From Stromatinia cepivora (Eukaryota > Ascomycota > Leotiomycetes > Helotiales > Sclerotiniaceae): DNA of 64,000 nucleotides. Under the pieces are notes generated by a model, which saw only the letters and a program-made list of their open reading frames with translations, was not told the DNA's origin and ran no database searches. The translations under genes and the position numbers were made by a program. Of this stretch, positions 1 through 10,624 are shown piece after piece (the first letter of the stretch is position 1; each line of letters starts with the position of its first letter). The DNA lies in NCBI GenBank assembly GCA_014898415.1, contig RCTD01000015.1, positions 248,001 through 312,000 on the forward strand, given 5' to 3'.

Positions 1-2
1 TC

Positions 3-152
3 GAGAATGTAATTAGGAAGATTGTGTGTTCAATGCACAAGTCTGGGTTGGAAACAATGGGCAGCACATTCTTCATGATGGACATTGAAAATGAGGGACA
101 ACATCCGGTAAAGCAGTTACCCTTCTTGTATGGATTAAACATTGGAGCATGA
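3..152 (+). CDS. 3' end of a gene, product unknown (partial)
   Basis: One frame is open from the window edge to a TGA at 150-152, giving about 49 C-terminal residues that end in LPFLYGLNIGA. Base composition is like coding DNA and unlike the AT-rich downstream sequence. No motif is recognisable, and an internal ATG at 57 could equally make this a chance ORF. The gene would continue to the left of the window. Confidence 0.4.
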   Translation, partial: ENVIRKIVCSMHKSGLETMGSTFFMMDIENEGQHPVKQLPFLYGLNIGA

Positions 153-374
153 TGAAAGAACTGCTAATACTTCATCCGATGCCTATCATTAAGAAAATAT
201 AACACATAAAAATACTTCTCCAAAGAAAAAGAGAACCAAACATACACTCCCCACTCCAAAACTCCAAATGTACTCGAAAAAGCTCTATTTCCACACTTGC
301 AGATCATGATCCCTAAATATCCACCAGTTGTTCACATCACATCTCACAGCCGTGTCTTATTTAACATACTTGAT
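153..374. other. intergenic, convergent 3' ends
   Basis: AC-rich spacer between the end of the left-edge reading frame and the 3' end of the minus-strand membrane-protein gene. No gene or repeat is seen. Confidence 0.5.
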
Positions 375-1433
375 TTATATACCAACAATATGAACATTAT
401 CACGCACATTAAACCTACGACCAATCCTGCCTTCACCCAATGTCGTCCCAGCATCCAACTCTCTAGGCTCAACAAGCTCCTCTACATTTCCCAATCCCAA
501 TCCGAATCCCGTTTCTTTCATATCTTTAACATTTCCTCTATCACCCATTTCATTTCCATCCTTCATATTCTTTCTAACAAAACACGCTTCCATTTCCACA
601 GGTTCCATATTAATACTAACATGTTTCTTTTTAACCAACTCAACATACGATCTCGTAGCAGCTTCCGACTCGATAGATAACTCGGTCTTAAACTGATGTT
701 CTCCGTACCATGAATCATTGTCATCAGCGATTTCTCTTGTTGTGAGTTGTCTTTTTGTTCGAGGTATGGAGGCAAGATAGCGGCGACGCCGGATGAGCAC
801 GAAGACGATGACTATGATGAGTATTAGGCCGAGAATTATACTAATGGCGATGCTGATTTTTGTTGTATTTGTGAGGGAGTTTGTTTGCTTTGTTTCTGGC
901 GGGGTTTCCATCGTTGAACTCGAAGACGAAGCTGCTCCTCCGTTCGTCGTCTTGGGGTTTGATGCTCCGCTTGTTGAGTTGCTTTTGCTTACGCTACTTG
1001 TACCGGTAGAAAGCCCGAAGGGATTTGACCAAGTGTGAATGCGGGACTGTCTACCTCAGATTGGGTATTGTCTGAGGAACCCAAAATATTTTATAAACTC
1101 CTGCGTGGAGTGAACTATCAGGAGTCCAAGGTAATGAATTTCCGGTTGTTGCAACTGTCATTCGTACTGTCAGTCTCTCCTGCAAAGGTCTTAATATTTG
1201 TCGACTTGAAACACACCTCCTATCGATACTGCACTGGCAAGCGGAATACTATCATTATAATATTGAACTGGAACTAGATGAAGAGTTACAGAAGCCGTTG
1301 AATCAATCCAGGTGATTGTAAATTGTTGTCCTAATACGGCATTGAAGACCTTGTTTGCGAATTGAAATGAATGGACTGAACTCGCAAACACAAGAAAAAT
1401 TAACTGCAAAGAAATATACAGAGGTACGCGCAT
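375..1433 (-). pseudogene. Cell-surface single-pass membrane protein, Ig-like N-domain, probably frame-disrupted
   Basis: The first exon starts at 1433 with a hydrophobic signal peptide (MRVPLYISLQLIFLVFASS), then a beta-rich stretch like the N-terminal domain of Kre9/Knh1-type fungal surface proteins (ITWIDST; after splicing LPWTPDSSLHAGVY). A 50-nt intron at 1180-1229 (GTATCG...TTGCAG) joins the exons in phase 0. Downstream come a Ser/Thr/Asn-rich stalk, one membrane helix (ISIAISIILGLILIIVIVFV) followed by RRRR, and a cytoplasmic tail of about 130 residues ending at 375. The middle does not stay in one frame. The expected domain end (SSDNTQSEVDSPAFTLGQ) lies in another frame, and two runs of three Gs (near 1080 and 1016, read on the minus strand) would each need one more G. 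Alternatively, a 61-nt intron at 994-1054 keeps frame but skips that motif. The gene is either a pseudogene or carries homopolymer base-call errors. The family assignment is by pattern only. Confidence 0.6.
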
Positions 1434-2499
1434 AGCGAGTGCTACACTCTGAGGAACGACAACAAAACCTAGAGAATACCGAGCTTTACTTGAGCTTCTT
1501 ATATTTGTTTATGTACTTAGGATTTTCGGCGTCAAGGTGAATTCAGCGTAGTATTTTGGAGCCACTCATGGCGGTGCACGAGATGAGAATCCTTCCATGA
1601 TCGTGCCATACTAGACGCAATGGAACTATGACATGCGTCCCGCTAACCATCCAAACATCACGAAAAAAGAAACCGTTGTATAAAATACATCAGAATTAGG
1701 TATGAATGTACCGTTAGGACCATAAAAGGAACATGAGAAATTAGTGAAGTGAGATTGACAGGCTACCCTGCTCGTTTATTCCTGTTGTTCATCTCGTTAC
1801 TGCGGGGTGTCGACGTAAATAGAATATTTACGGGCCCACAAAGCTAAAAATGTAAGATGCATAATTTAGAGGTATTGCAACCGTAAAGATCGTACATTAA
1901 GACATCAGGTTGACCTCCAACGAACCTCCTATGGACCTCCCTAATGCGACCCGGGGTGAGTACAAAAAACCCTGAGTGTGTCTGCTGGAACGGGGGCCAA
2001 TAGCTGCAATGTGAGAGACATGCACATAAAAACATCAACTAATGGATAATAACAGAGCTAAAAACGCTAAGAAGATGAGGACTTCCCGAAAGATTGTCTA
2101 CTTCTTTCAGATATGGTCACGTGCTGTTCACATGGCATTCACTGACACGACAGATTTGAAGTTACTCGTCCGATAATCTGGATAGCCTCGGAAATTCCTG
2201 GAAGATTGAGCCCAACTACCAATAGTCTACTTAGACATTAGCTGTTACTAATCTTACCTCTGACTTACTTATCATCTAGCCGAAAGTAAACAACAGTTAG
2301 AATGATTTCAACTATTGCATAGCTCTTACATCAGAACGGCGTAGAGATAAGGACAAAAAATTTCCAGCTCTGATCACTCCACGTATGATGAGAGGCCAAC
2401 TTCCGTGTCTTACTAGAGTATAAATAAAAAGAGAACATCCTCACTTGCAGATCTTCTTCACTCTCCCTTAGACTTATACCTCAGAAAGACATAGGGATC
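1434..2499. other. Divergent promoter region
   Basis: Shared upstream region between the minus-strand surface-protein gene and the plus-strand acetyltransferase gene. Short ORFs here look random. No RNA gene or repeat was recognised apart from the TATA-like site near the right end. Confidence 0.5.
2419..2426 (+). promoter_or_regulatory. TATA box of the GNAT gene
   Basis: TATAAATA lies about 75 bp before the ATG at 2500, followed by a CT-rich leader (cttcactctcccttagac), a usual layout for a fungal core promoter. That the promoter still looks intact suggests the coding damage downstream is recent. Confidence 0.55.
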
Positions 2500-3201
2500 A
2501 TGGAGCAAATTCCCACATCATTCAAGCTCGTACCAGCTGAGCGTAGCGATATCCCCCGCCTCGCTCATATTCACGTTGTTGCTTGCCTTCCTGACAACGC
2601 GTTCTCTTTATATTTTGCCACTTCCCAAGAATTTGAGAAAAGAGTTACGGACATGCTAGAAGGTCAGGTCGGCGATCCAGCTTGGTATCACATCAAAGCA
2701 GTTGACAATGAAACGGGCGAAATTGCTGCTTGGGCCTCATGGAACATTCCCACCGATGCAAAAATTAAAGAGCGAGATGAAAAGGCTGCGGCAAAAATTA
2801 CGGCCAAAGCTGGAGGGAAGGGCGAATTCGACTTTCCTCCTGGCCTTCCCGTGTTTGTATAAGATGATACAGACAGATGGTTGGAACGCTAGAAAAAAGG
2901 TCAGCGCCATATACTCTGTAAAGCGCTGTTCACCGAACCTTCATATGAACGGCGTGGAATGGGAAATGCATTGGTGGCATATGGCGATAAATTGGCGGAT
3001 GATGCAGGCTTGCCCATCTTCCTCCAAGCTTCTCCGTTTGGATTCCCAATTTATGCGAAGCATGGATTTGAGACTGTGCAGTATTTGGATGTGGACTTGA
3101 GGGAATGGGCACTGAATGCGAAGGGGACTGATAAGGGGTATGGGAATTATAGGTTCCGTTATATGCAAAGGCCACCGCAGACGCTTCCAAAGACTACTTG
3201 A
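2500..3201 (+). pseudogene. GNAT-family N-acetyltransferase with two in-frame stop codons
   Basis: The same reading frame runs from the ATG at 2500 to the TGA at 3199-3201 (234 codons), interrupted only by TAA at codon 121 (2860-2862) and TAG at codon 131 (2890-2892). Before the stops there is a typical fungal GNAT start (LVPAERSDIPRLAHIHVVA, residues 11-29) and a charged Lys/Glu linker at about residues 85-107. After them comes the acetyl-CoA-binding motif A core RRGMG (151-155) in the context FTEPSYERRGMGNALV, then ADDAGLPIFLQASPFG and IYAKHGFE, typical of the C-terminal half of the fold. Codons between and around the stops still read like the family (DDTDRWLER, KKGQRHILCKALF). Both stops are explained by single C-to-T or G-to-A changes. 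A 36-nt GTATAA...GCTAG segment (2857-2892) has intron-like ends and would remove both stops in frame, but it is shorter than usual fungal introns. The substrate is unknown. Confidence 0.75.
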
Positions 3202-3309
3202 AAACTTGAAAAATATGAAATCAACTGTATGAGCGCGGGTATGATGAGGGGAGAGTTCATAGTTCTCAGTTTAGAAGGTAGAAGTACTCGAAATGAATGA
3301 AGTACTGAG

Positions 3310-3339
3310 CAAGCAATCCAAGCAATCCAAGCAATCCAA
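3310..3339. repeat. 9-bp tandem repeat, caagcaatc x3
   Basis: Three exact copies of caagcaatc followed by a partial copy. Confidence 0.85.
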
Positions 3340-4296
3340 TGTGCATGTTGCATGTGGCAAACATCGAAAAACGATGAACTTCAACATCGTGCTCATCCCA
3401 GCCATTTATCACACAACTGTCATTCTTCAATCCAAAGCAATGGTAAATTTGCTCTTCTAGGATCAATTCTTCCTTCTTTAAACTCTTCTCGGAGGATTGG
3501 AAGTGGGCCAAAGGAGTCTCTCAAATCCAGATGACAATGCATACACATCTGAAATTATAAGAAGATTTATGGTTCCTGGTATTAAGTAAAATAGTTCATA
3601 AAGCATATGAAATTCCACATTTTCACTTGGCGTGAGTACTTGGAATTGATGATATTGTAGTGGTTTAGACAGAAGTGTGCATTAATAAAAGAGTGAACGC
3701 AACTGATGTTCAGGGATCCGAATAGGCTTAGAATTGTGCGACCGAACGCCAACGCCAAGATTTCAACCCGACTACAAACAAACCGGTCCCTCGAAGCAAC
3801 TCGACAACAGCCACGCTACAACTTCGAAGAGAGTCATAGAAAAATCAATATTTTTGGAATAGCGAGGTATAGAAATGGTCTACATACTCCAATAAATCTT
3901 CGAGATTTATGACGCCTCCCGCACGGTAAGTCCTGGTGTCTTTCCTTCATTCTTGTTCCGGAATGGATCAGCTCTTCTATTCGAGATGCAACAACCACGT
4001 CGAATATATCGCGCGCGCGCAGAGACGAATTTTTGATTGAGAGATTTGTTGAGACTGTGCACATGGCGGTATAAGCGTTACTCGATCTTCGACTCCCTAT
4101 CGCACATACCAGGAATTGATTCAATATATACTTGGTGGATGGAACAATGTGAGCGCAGTCAGATGCGTTGAGAACTTTTTGGGTCCTGATCCACAAACTG
4201 AATCGCTGAGTATTGCGGAACTCAGTTCGAAATCGAGTATGGTACAAACATGGCTTACTGGATATGGTTGGTCACTGTCCGTCTTGCGCATTGCTT

Positions 4297-4317
4297 AGGT
4301 TGATCTTAGATCAACCT
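4297..4317. repeat. Perfect palindrome with 10-bp arms
   Basis: AGGTTGATCT, one T, then AGATCAACCT. The arms are exact reverse complements with a 1-nt centre. It could be a protein-binding site or a hairpin; no gene is directly adjacent. Confidence 0.8.
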
Positions 4318-5330
4318 GTCGCGGGCGCACGTTAAGAATCTGCCATGATCAAACATCAATCCGAGAGTATCGAGTATCGCAAGGCACACATTGAGCTTCA
4401 GGGTTATTGTTACGACACGAAGCGAAATGTGAGTGGTCTCGGCGGAAGATGACCACGGAACGTAAAATAGAAAGGATGGTCTGAGATTACAAGATACCTA
4501 TAAGATCAACATATGCAGAGCTTTGGCGCAAGTTCTCTAGATGGGCACCATGATATTTCGCATATTTCAACATGGCCGGCCCTGACATATCATTCCAATG
4601 TTGACGAGGACCCTTATATCTATTTGTCTTGGTGGTGCTCTCAGGGGAGTTCTCCTATCATCAACGGTTCCAGCAGGCGTATTCTTTCTTAGGTGGGAGA
4701 TTACAGTGAGGAAAGAGAGGATATTGGCGATTGTTTGGAACTCATATGGGTCATACGGGGAACTTGGCGCAGCTCAAGATAGGTAATTTCGGGGTTTGTG
4801 ATGGTTGAAAGTGCAGTGAGTGACATGGCAGCTTATCTTCTGGTACTGGGGATTGGTAGTTCATGTCTTCCTATTTAAGGTCATCATTCCTTGAATGCAA
4901 AAGCTCTGGACTTTGGATATAAACATCGGTACTTGATGAAAGTCTTCGTTGGAATTGAACCTGTTGCAATACAACCTTGAACAGACGCCACCATGCTAAA
5001 ACTTGTAATCGTTGGGTACTACTGGGGAGCTGAATTTACTTCACAATAAAACCATAATTATAATTTAGTCAAGAATATCGAATAATTAACTTTTAATATC
5101 CTCATCACGATTTTCAATTGACTCAAGTGGAAATTTTCATGTTCCCTCAAAAATCCCGATGTTCAGGCATTAAGGCAATTATAAATAAGCGAGGGTTGAT
5201 TTTCACACAAACCCTTTAGCGCCTCAAGAATATTCGAGGTGGAAACTCTATCAACTTGAGAAATTTCACCGACGTCGACAACTTGTAAATTCAACCACCA
5301 CCGCCAACTCCACAATCAGCCATCCCAATC

Positions 5331-6216
5331 ATGTCTGAAGGAGAAATCGAAGTCGAGGCCGTCTCCGGCTACCAAGTGCTCCCAAAGGATGTCACTGAGG
5401 AGATTGGAAGCATTAAGGTACAACTCAATTGAAATATTTTGATATATGGGAAAACTTGAGCTGACAATTTGCAGCTTTTCAACAAATGGAGCTACGAGGA
5501 TGTTGAGATCCGCGACATCTCTTTAACGTAAGAATACCCAATGCGAAATATATCGAGGAGGGAAGAATAGATGGAGGAACAAAATATTCGACAATAATTT
5601 TGGATGGATGGAATTACAGGAAGAGGGAAAGGCTAATGCTATATCTTTTCAACAGCGATTACATTCAAATCAGAGCACCAGTCTACATCTCCCACTCCGC
5701 CGGTCGTTATGCGCAAAAGAGATTCAGAAAGGCCAACTGCCCAATCATTGAGCGTCTTACCAACTCCTTGATGATGAACGGTCGCAACAACGGAAAGAAG
5801 CTCATGGCTGTCCGCATTGTTGCTCACGCCTTCGAGATCGTACGTTCGACCAATGAAGAATGAAATTTTGGAATAAAACCTAACAATTCAAATTATAGAT
5901 CCACATCATGACCGACCAAAACCCAATCCAAGTCGCCGTTGATGCTATCGTCAACTGCGGTCCTCGCGAAGATTCCACCCGTATCGGATCTGCCGGTACC
6001 GTCCGTCGTCAAGCTGTCGATGTCTCCCCTCTCCGCCGTGTCAACCAAGCTATTGCTCTCCTTACCATCGGTGCCCGTGAAGCTTCATTCAGAAACGTCA
6101 AGTCCATTGCTGAGTGCTTGGCTGAAGAATTGATCAACGCTGCTAAGGGAAGCAGTAACTCCTACGCCATCAAGAAGAAGGATGAGTTGGAGCGTGTCGC
6201 CAAGAGCAATCGTTAA
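5331..6216 (+). CDS. RPS5: 40S ribosomal protein S5 (uS7)
   Basis: Four exons: 5331-5417, 5475-5527, 5656-5839 and 5899-6216 (642 nt, 213 residues). Introns are 5418-5474 (branch ctgac, acceptor tttgcag), 5528-5655 and 5840-5898, all GT-AG, and the frame closes exactly across them. The protein is the small-subunit head protein that contacts mRNA and E-site tRNA. Eukaryotic uS7 signatures are present: [68 protein letters not shown] and the C-terminal [20 protein letters not shown]. Length is normal for the family. The ATG at 5331 follows a leader rich in CCACC/CAAT-like elements with no upstream in-frame ATG nearby. Nothing suggests damage; GC content is clearly higher than the intergenic DNA. 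Confidence 0.97.
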
Positions 6217-7986
6217 ATGGTTATATTCGGGGATTTTCTGTGGGGTGTTTCGATTTGCATTATGGATGGATGGGCGATTGGCTGCATTTCTGTCACATAA
6301 ACGACTTTTATGAATGCAAAAAGCCATGACACAACCGGAATAATGGATATATGCATTCAGTGATTTTGTGCTATCGGTTCAAGTGCACAAATTTGTATGG
6401 GACTATTGGCTTGAGATGGTTATAAGGACTGATCATATAATCTGGTGATTCTCCAGAATTTTGATACCTCCAGATACAAAAGCAAATTCGATAAACAAAT
6501 CCCGCACATTCTCAATCTATCAAGTGACATTATGACTTCAAATTTTTAAGTATCGCTAACAAACACGCAGCAAAGTTACCCGATTTCAAACATGAATACC
6601 TGCGGATGCCAGATCTCTTGCAATGCTCCCGAAACTCATTTTCTCCCAGCTAAGGAAGCGGACAGATGAATATCAATTAGACTCAAAAGTCCGTACCGGC
6701 TTCCCCCAATCGCCAGGAAGTGACGTAAAAGAATATCGACAGCTCAGCTCAATTGAAGTGCTTGTCTTAGTACAATCGTACTACAATGAGGGATCAGAGA
6801 TTTTCTCATGCTCTTCCTTCTTCGAGTCCTATCATCTAGTAAAAATTATGGGTTCATTGGCGTTGATGTACGGGGATTTAAAGGTTATGTGGATGATTTA
6901 GAGCTGAGTTGGATGAATTGGATGGATTGGGTATGCGTATGTTATGTGTATAAGGTAAGGTAGGTTAGGTAGGTTTTGATATTAGGTTCTGGGGAGGGCG
7001 GAGGGGGGTGTTTGCGTTGGTTATGGTGGAAGACGTTTTGGAGATGAGTTTATTTATGTGTGGAATCATACTATCTATCATGAATATGCACCGTATAATC
7101 AGGGGTCAGAGATGATTGGTGGTCGTCGGTGCTTTTCTCAACTTTGATTCACCTACTCTTCCCTAAGTAAAATCATCTCTCACTCAACCTTGTGAAACAA
7201 ACCCCTCAATTACGCTACCCGCGACAAGAATCCATACCACCTATATATTTATCTATGCATAACATCAAATTCGTCTTCCTTTTACTCTTCGTTGCCTTTT
7301 TCTCTCTCTCATTCTTGTATATTATAAGATTATATTGCCCATCGTTCGTGATACTATAACACTAATCCTTTTCCTACTTTTCGGCTGTAATTATGATAAA
7401 TAATAGTTGGTTGATACTGTTGACTGTTGATGTTTGATAGCTAAGGTAGATTTGAGGGATTGTTCATTGATGTCTTGATTGTTTTGAATGATTGATTATT
7501 GGTTCCTGCAATAGATGTGAGAATTGCTGAGGTAGTTGGGGGTAAGAGATGATGGATAGTTTTGTTCGTAGGGCGTATTCCCCTTTCATAGGCAGTCTTT
7601 AATGTGAATTACAAAGATTCAAGATCAAAATCACATCCATGACCTCACATCTAAATACAATCATTCTCTCAATCAACCAATCAGAACATACCCACCATCA
7701 CAGATCCCAAATCATCCAAGCGGACTATAAACTACCAATTTACTACGCAATTGGTATGTATACATATACATACCTCCAGTTCTTAATTCTAAATCTTTAT
7801 TCATTCTGTCGCTAGTGCAGTAAACATGCATTCGACCCAGAGCGGGAGGAAAGAGAGAAGAGGAAGCGGATAGCCTTATTGTCCATTTCCCTTGTTTGTG
7901 ATGTTTAAGATGGAGTTGGGTAATGGTGAGAGAGTGTTTGAGATGGAGTTGGGGAATAGAGAACGGATGTATGAGAAGGGGTTATA
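6217..7986. other. Intergenic region downstream of RPS5
   Basis: The RPS5 3' UTR followed by about 1.5 kb of T-rich, low-complexity DNA. A short GT-rich run near 6950-6980 (aaggtaggttaggtaggt) is not a telomere repeat. The 92-codon ORF at 6623-6901 has no recognisable features. No convincing gene. Confidence 0.5.
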
Positions 7987-8541
7987 TTATGAAAAGTGCT
8001 CCTTGGAATTGTAGTTAAAGAATAAAGAATGGATGTTTGAGATAAAACTCGATAATAAATGACGGGGGTAGATAATTAGAGAATTGAACATCCAGCAGTA
8101 GAAAATTTGATGAGGCGGAAGGTTTAGGGGTAGTCTATCTAGGGCTTGGGGCCTAGTGGTTAACGTGATGACGCGGATGGTTTGGGGATAAATCCGTGTA
8201 GAATTTGTAGAAAGATAATCGCGGATTTTATTCAGTGTATCTAGAAAGCAACGGGTTGCAATATCTTCATGGCCCAGTGCAAACCAAACCCAAGCTGTAT
8301 ATGGGATTCGAGTGAATGCAGTACAGGTTTTAAGATCGATTATTTCCGCGATTGCCTCACGTTCCAGATGAGGCTTTATGCTGGAAGCGATGGATTCAAC
8401 ATTCCAGTTCTGGATCAGATGTTGTTTTGGGATGGCATAGATCGACATCGGGAGCAGTCCGACGATGCTAATATCACGGAAGAAAATGCTAATGAAAGAA
8501 GAAAACGCCGAAAACCCGGCACCCCAAGTAGCCCTGGCCAA
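7987..8541 (-). CDS. Hypothetical ORF, overlaps an antisense ORF
   Basis: A 184-codon ORF that begins with a non-ATG codon. The first ATG in frame would give a protein starting MSIYAIPKQHLIQ. The middle (YTAWVWFALGHEDIATRC) looks like a folded helical segment, but no family is recognised. It overlaps the plus-strand ORF at 8269-8706 by 273 bp, so at most one is likely to be translated. It sits in the last GC-richer patch before the AT-rich border zone and may be a relic of a longer gene. Confidence 0.3.
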   Translation of the reverse strand: MARATWGAGFSAFSSFISIFFRDISIVGLLPMSIYAIPKQHLIQNWNVESIASSIKPHLEREAIAEIIDLKTCTAFTRIPYTAWVWFALGHEDIATRCFLDTLNKIRDYLSTNSTRIYPQTIRVITLTTRPQALDRLPLNLPPHQIFYCWMFNSLIIYPRHLLSSFISNIHSLFFNYNSKEHFS

Positions 8542-8706
8542 GGAACCGCCGATATTGAAAGCAGCGACGATATCGAGCTCGGCAGTAGAGATTCAACGGC
8601 AGAGGAGATACTCCGTCAGAAAATATCAAGCATGCTCGTGAAAAAGATCCTCAATGGATTAAATGAATTAAAGGACCAAAAAAGGGCTCATATAATTAAT
8701 ATATAA
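8269..8706 (+). CDS. Hypothetical ORF, antisense to the neighbouring ORF
   Basis: A 145-codon ORF beginning MAQCKPNPSC. The second half is hydrophilic and charged (ERRKRRKPGTPSSPGQG, then ESSDDIELGSRDSTAEEIL), as in a disordered region followed by a short helix. Its end runs into AT-rich DNA, where the composition changes sharply near 8690, suggesting truncation by the border. No family is recognised. Confidence 0.3.
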   Translation: MAQCKPNPSCIWDSSECSTGFKIDYFRDCLTFQMRLYAGSDGFNIPVLDQMLFWDGIDRHREQSDDANITEENANERRKRRKPGTPSSPGQGTADIESSDDIELGSRDSTAEEILRQKISSMLVKKILNGLNELKDQKRAHIINI

Positions 8707-8949
8707 TTTATTAAAGGATTTAATAGTATCGAGCAGTACAAAAATCCTTCGGAGTATTTTGAAAATCAATTATAGTTATAGTCCTTCAAATTCATTAATA
8801 TAGTGAAGAGAATTATATAAAAATACAAATTTCTTATATTTTGTTTTCATTTGATTTACACTAAATAGACAATCTCAAGTGAATAAATAGGAGATAAAAT
8901 TCGATAATATAAGTTCTTTAACAATTCAAAAATAGAAATCTATAATTGA
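8707..8949. other. AT-rich spacer before element E1
   Basis: AT-rich DNA with no gene and no recognised repeat. Its last five bases (attga, 8945-8949) are the left target-site duplication of E1. Confidence 0.6.
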
Positions 8950-10624
8950 TGTGACGAATCCAACGAGCGTTTAGAGATCAACCTTAGAATTAAAAGCTAC
9001 AGAGCTAAAGAGAGTGTGCTACAAAGCTATATATATGATCGGCTCGGAGTTTAGTACCGTACTAATCCGATCGAATGCGATCATGTGTATCTTATGATAC
9101 TATCCTTTCTTTCTGAAGAGTTCGCCTTGAATTTATTTTAAACGAATGATTTAAGTATAAAATGATTATTAATTTTCTTTTGATAAAAATTCCTAATGCA
9201 TGGATTGTATTATAGTTAACAAATATGTATCTATTGTATTATATACCTTTTTCAAGTAATCTTTAAAATATTGATTATTGATTATCTCTTTTAGATCCTT
9301 ATCATTATTGTTTTTGGGTTCAATAGTTAATGTAATAATCGGAATAGGTTCTTGTTGATTTCGGATTCCTTGATATAGATCTAGTGGATAGATTTGTATT
9401 CAATGAGAGTTATTTTTATATTATATATATTTATTTTGTTTGTGTAAAAGAGTTCTTTCAGAAGGGGAAAACTTGAGCGTTTGTATATGGAATAGAATCA
9501 AGGTATGATCGGATTTGTCCGATTAAATATCAAAAGGGTTAAAAGTATCAATAATATTAAGATTATTAATGTCTATTGAATCGTGATTCCGAGAATAGAA
9601 TGGATTCTACAATATATATAGGGTTTTAGATTCATTAAAGTGGGATGATGCAGGGAATCTATTCGCTGTATAAACAGCTAATTGTTATATAATCTAAACA
9701 AAATCGGGATAGGAGTGGGGAAGAGAAAATTGTTGAAAAAGATGATTTTTAAAAGTAATATTGAGTTTATTGCGAAAAATTGAGATTTTATTCGAATCGG
9801 ATTAATTCTGATCTTTGGCTTTGTAAAAGATCCTTTCGAATTTTGTAATATAGGTATATAAAGAATCGGTTCTTTATTTAAAAATGAATAATTTGTTTTT
9901 GGCTTTTTGGACTTTATTTGGATTGTTATAAATATATATGAATTGATTTAGGATTATTATATGATCTAAGGGAACGTTTTGATCAAGAGAAGAAAGCTGA
10001 GGTAGTATTATAATTTGTATGTGAGATTCGAGATTGAGATAAATATAGTAAAATTGAATTATAGAATTGCCGATCGCAGTGTTATCTATTTGTAGTTTTG
10101 CTCGAATCGAAGGAAGCCAGGTATCGAACTTTTGAAAGCTATTACTGAACTTTTCAGGATCAGGGAGAGAGGATTTCGGATAAGAAGGAATATGAACAGT
10201 AGGAATGCGTTCGAGAATCAGAAAGCGTAAGAATAAGATTTCATTCTGCTGACAAATTATTTTGCTATAAAGTTTTGCAATCGCAAGATTTATCGAATTG
10301 TAATTTATAACTTAGAAATTAAGGGTAAGAAAAAGATAATATTTTCGAATAATATTAAGAAGATTTATATATAAATGAAAAAGTATAAACGATATGTTTA
10401 GATAGAAGTAAGCGGAGTATATATGAGTATATATAGATATTATTCCATTTTTTATCTGGAAGAGTTTTTAATAATGTAACGAATCTAATAAACGTTTAAA
10501 GATCAATCTTAGAATTAAAAGCTATAGAGCTAAAGAGAGTGTGCTACGAAGTTATATATATGATCGGCTCGGAGCTTAGTACTGTACTAGCCCGATCGGA
10601 CGCGATCACGTGTATCTCGTGACA
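8950..10624 (-). mobile_element. E1: Gag-only LTR retrotransposon, complete
   Basis: Two 150-bp LTRs (8950-9099 and 10475-10624) with ends TGT.ACGA...TCGTGACA are bounded by a perfect 5-bp target-site duplication, attga (8945-8949 and 10625-10629). Read on the minus strand, the 1.38-kb inside shows a Gag-like protein around 10230-9880: FDTWLPSIRAKLQID, then QFYYIYLNLESHIQ, YNNPNKVQKAKNKL and, after one stop, TDSLYTYITKFERI. This resembles fungal retrotransposon Gag. In the related copies E2 and E3 a purine tract (GAAGGGGGGGTAG, minus strand) abuts the left LTR, as expected for a polypurine tract, which fixes the orientation. No protease, integrase or reverse transcriptase is present, and there is no room for them, so it must be mobilised in trans, like plant TR-GAG elements. 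RIP-type decay is visible but milder than in the central block. Confidence 0.8.

Larger units (their letters stand above)
3202..5330. other. Intergenic region upstream of RPS5
   Basis: About 2.1 kb without a supported gene. The longest ORF (137 codons, minus strand, 3834-4247) has no recognisable motif and an unremarkable composition. It holds a 9-bp tandem repeat, a short (CG)n run near 4006-4020, and a perfect palindrome at 4297-4317. The last 250 bp before 5331, AT-rich and then CA/CT-rich, probably carries the RPS5 promoter and leader. Confidence 0.5.

Noticed and set aside
297..680. 127-codon plus-strand ORF
   Set aside because: Shadow of the cytoplasmic-tail exon of the surface-protein gene on the opposite strand.
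3834..4247. 137-codon minus-strand ORF
   Set aside because: No motif, no splice context, and a composition like random DNA of this GC content; not supported as a gene.
6955..6980. GT-rich run resembling telomere repeat
   Set aside because: The units are ggtaggttaggtaggt, irregular and short, not TTAGGG arrays; internal location.
9100..10474. E1 inside read on the plus strand as the coding strand
   Set aside because: The Gag-like protein and the polypurine tract (seen next to the left LTR in E2 and E3) are on the minus strand; the plus strand has no coherent frame.
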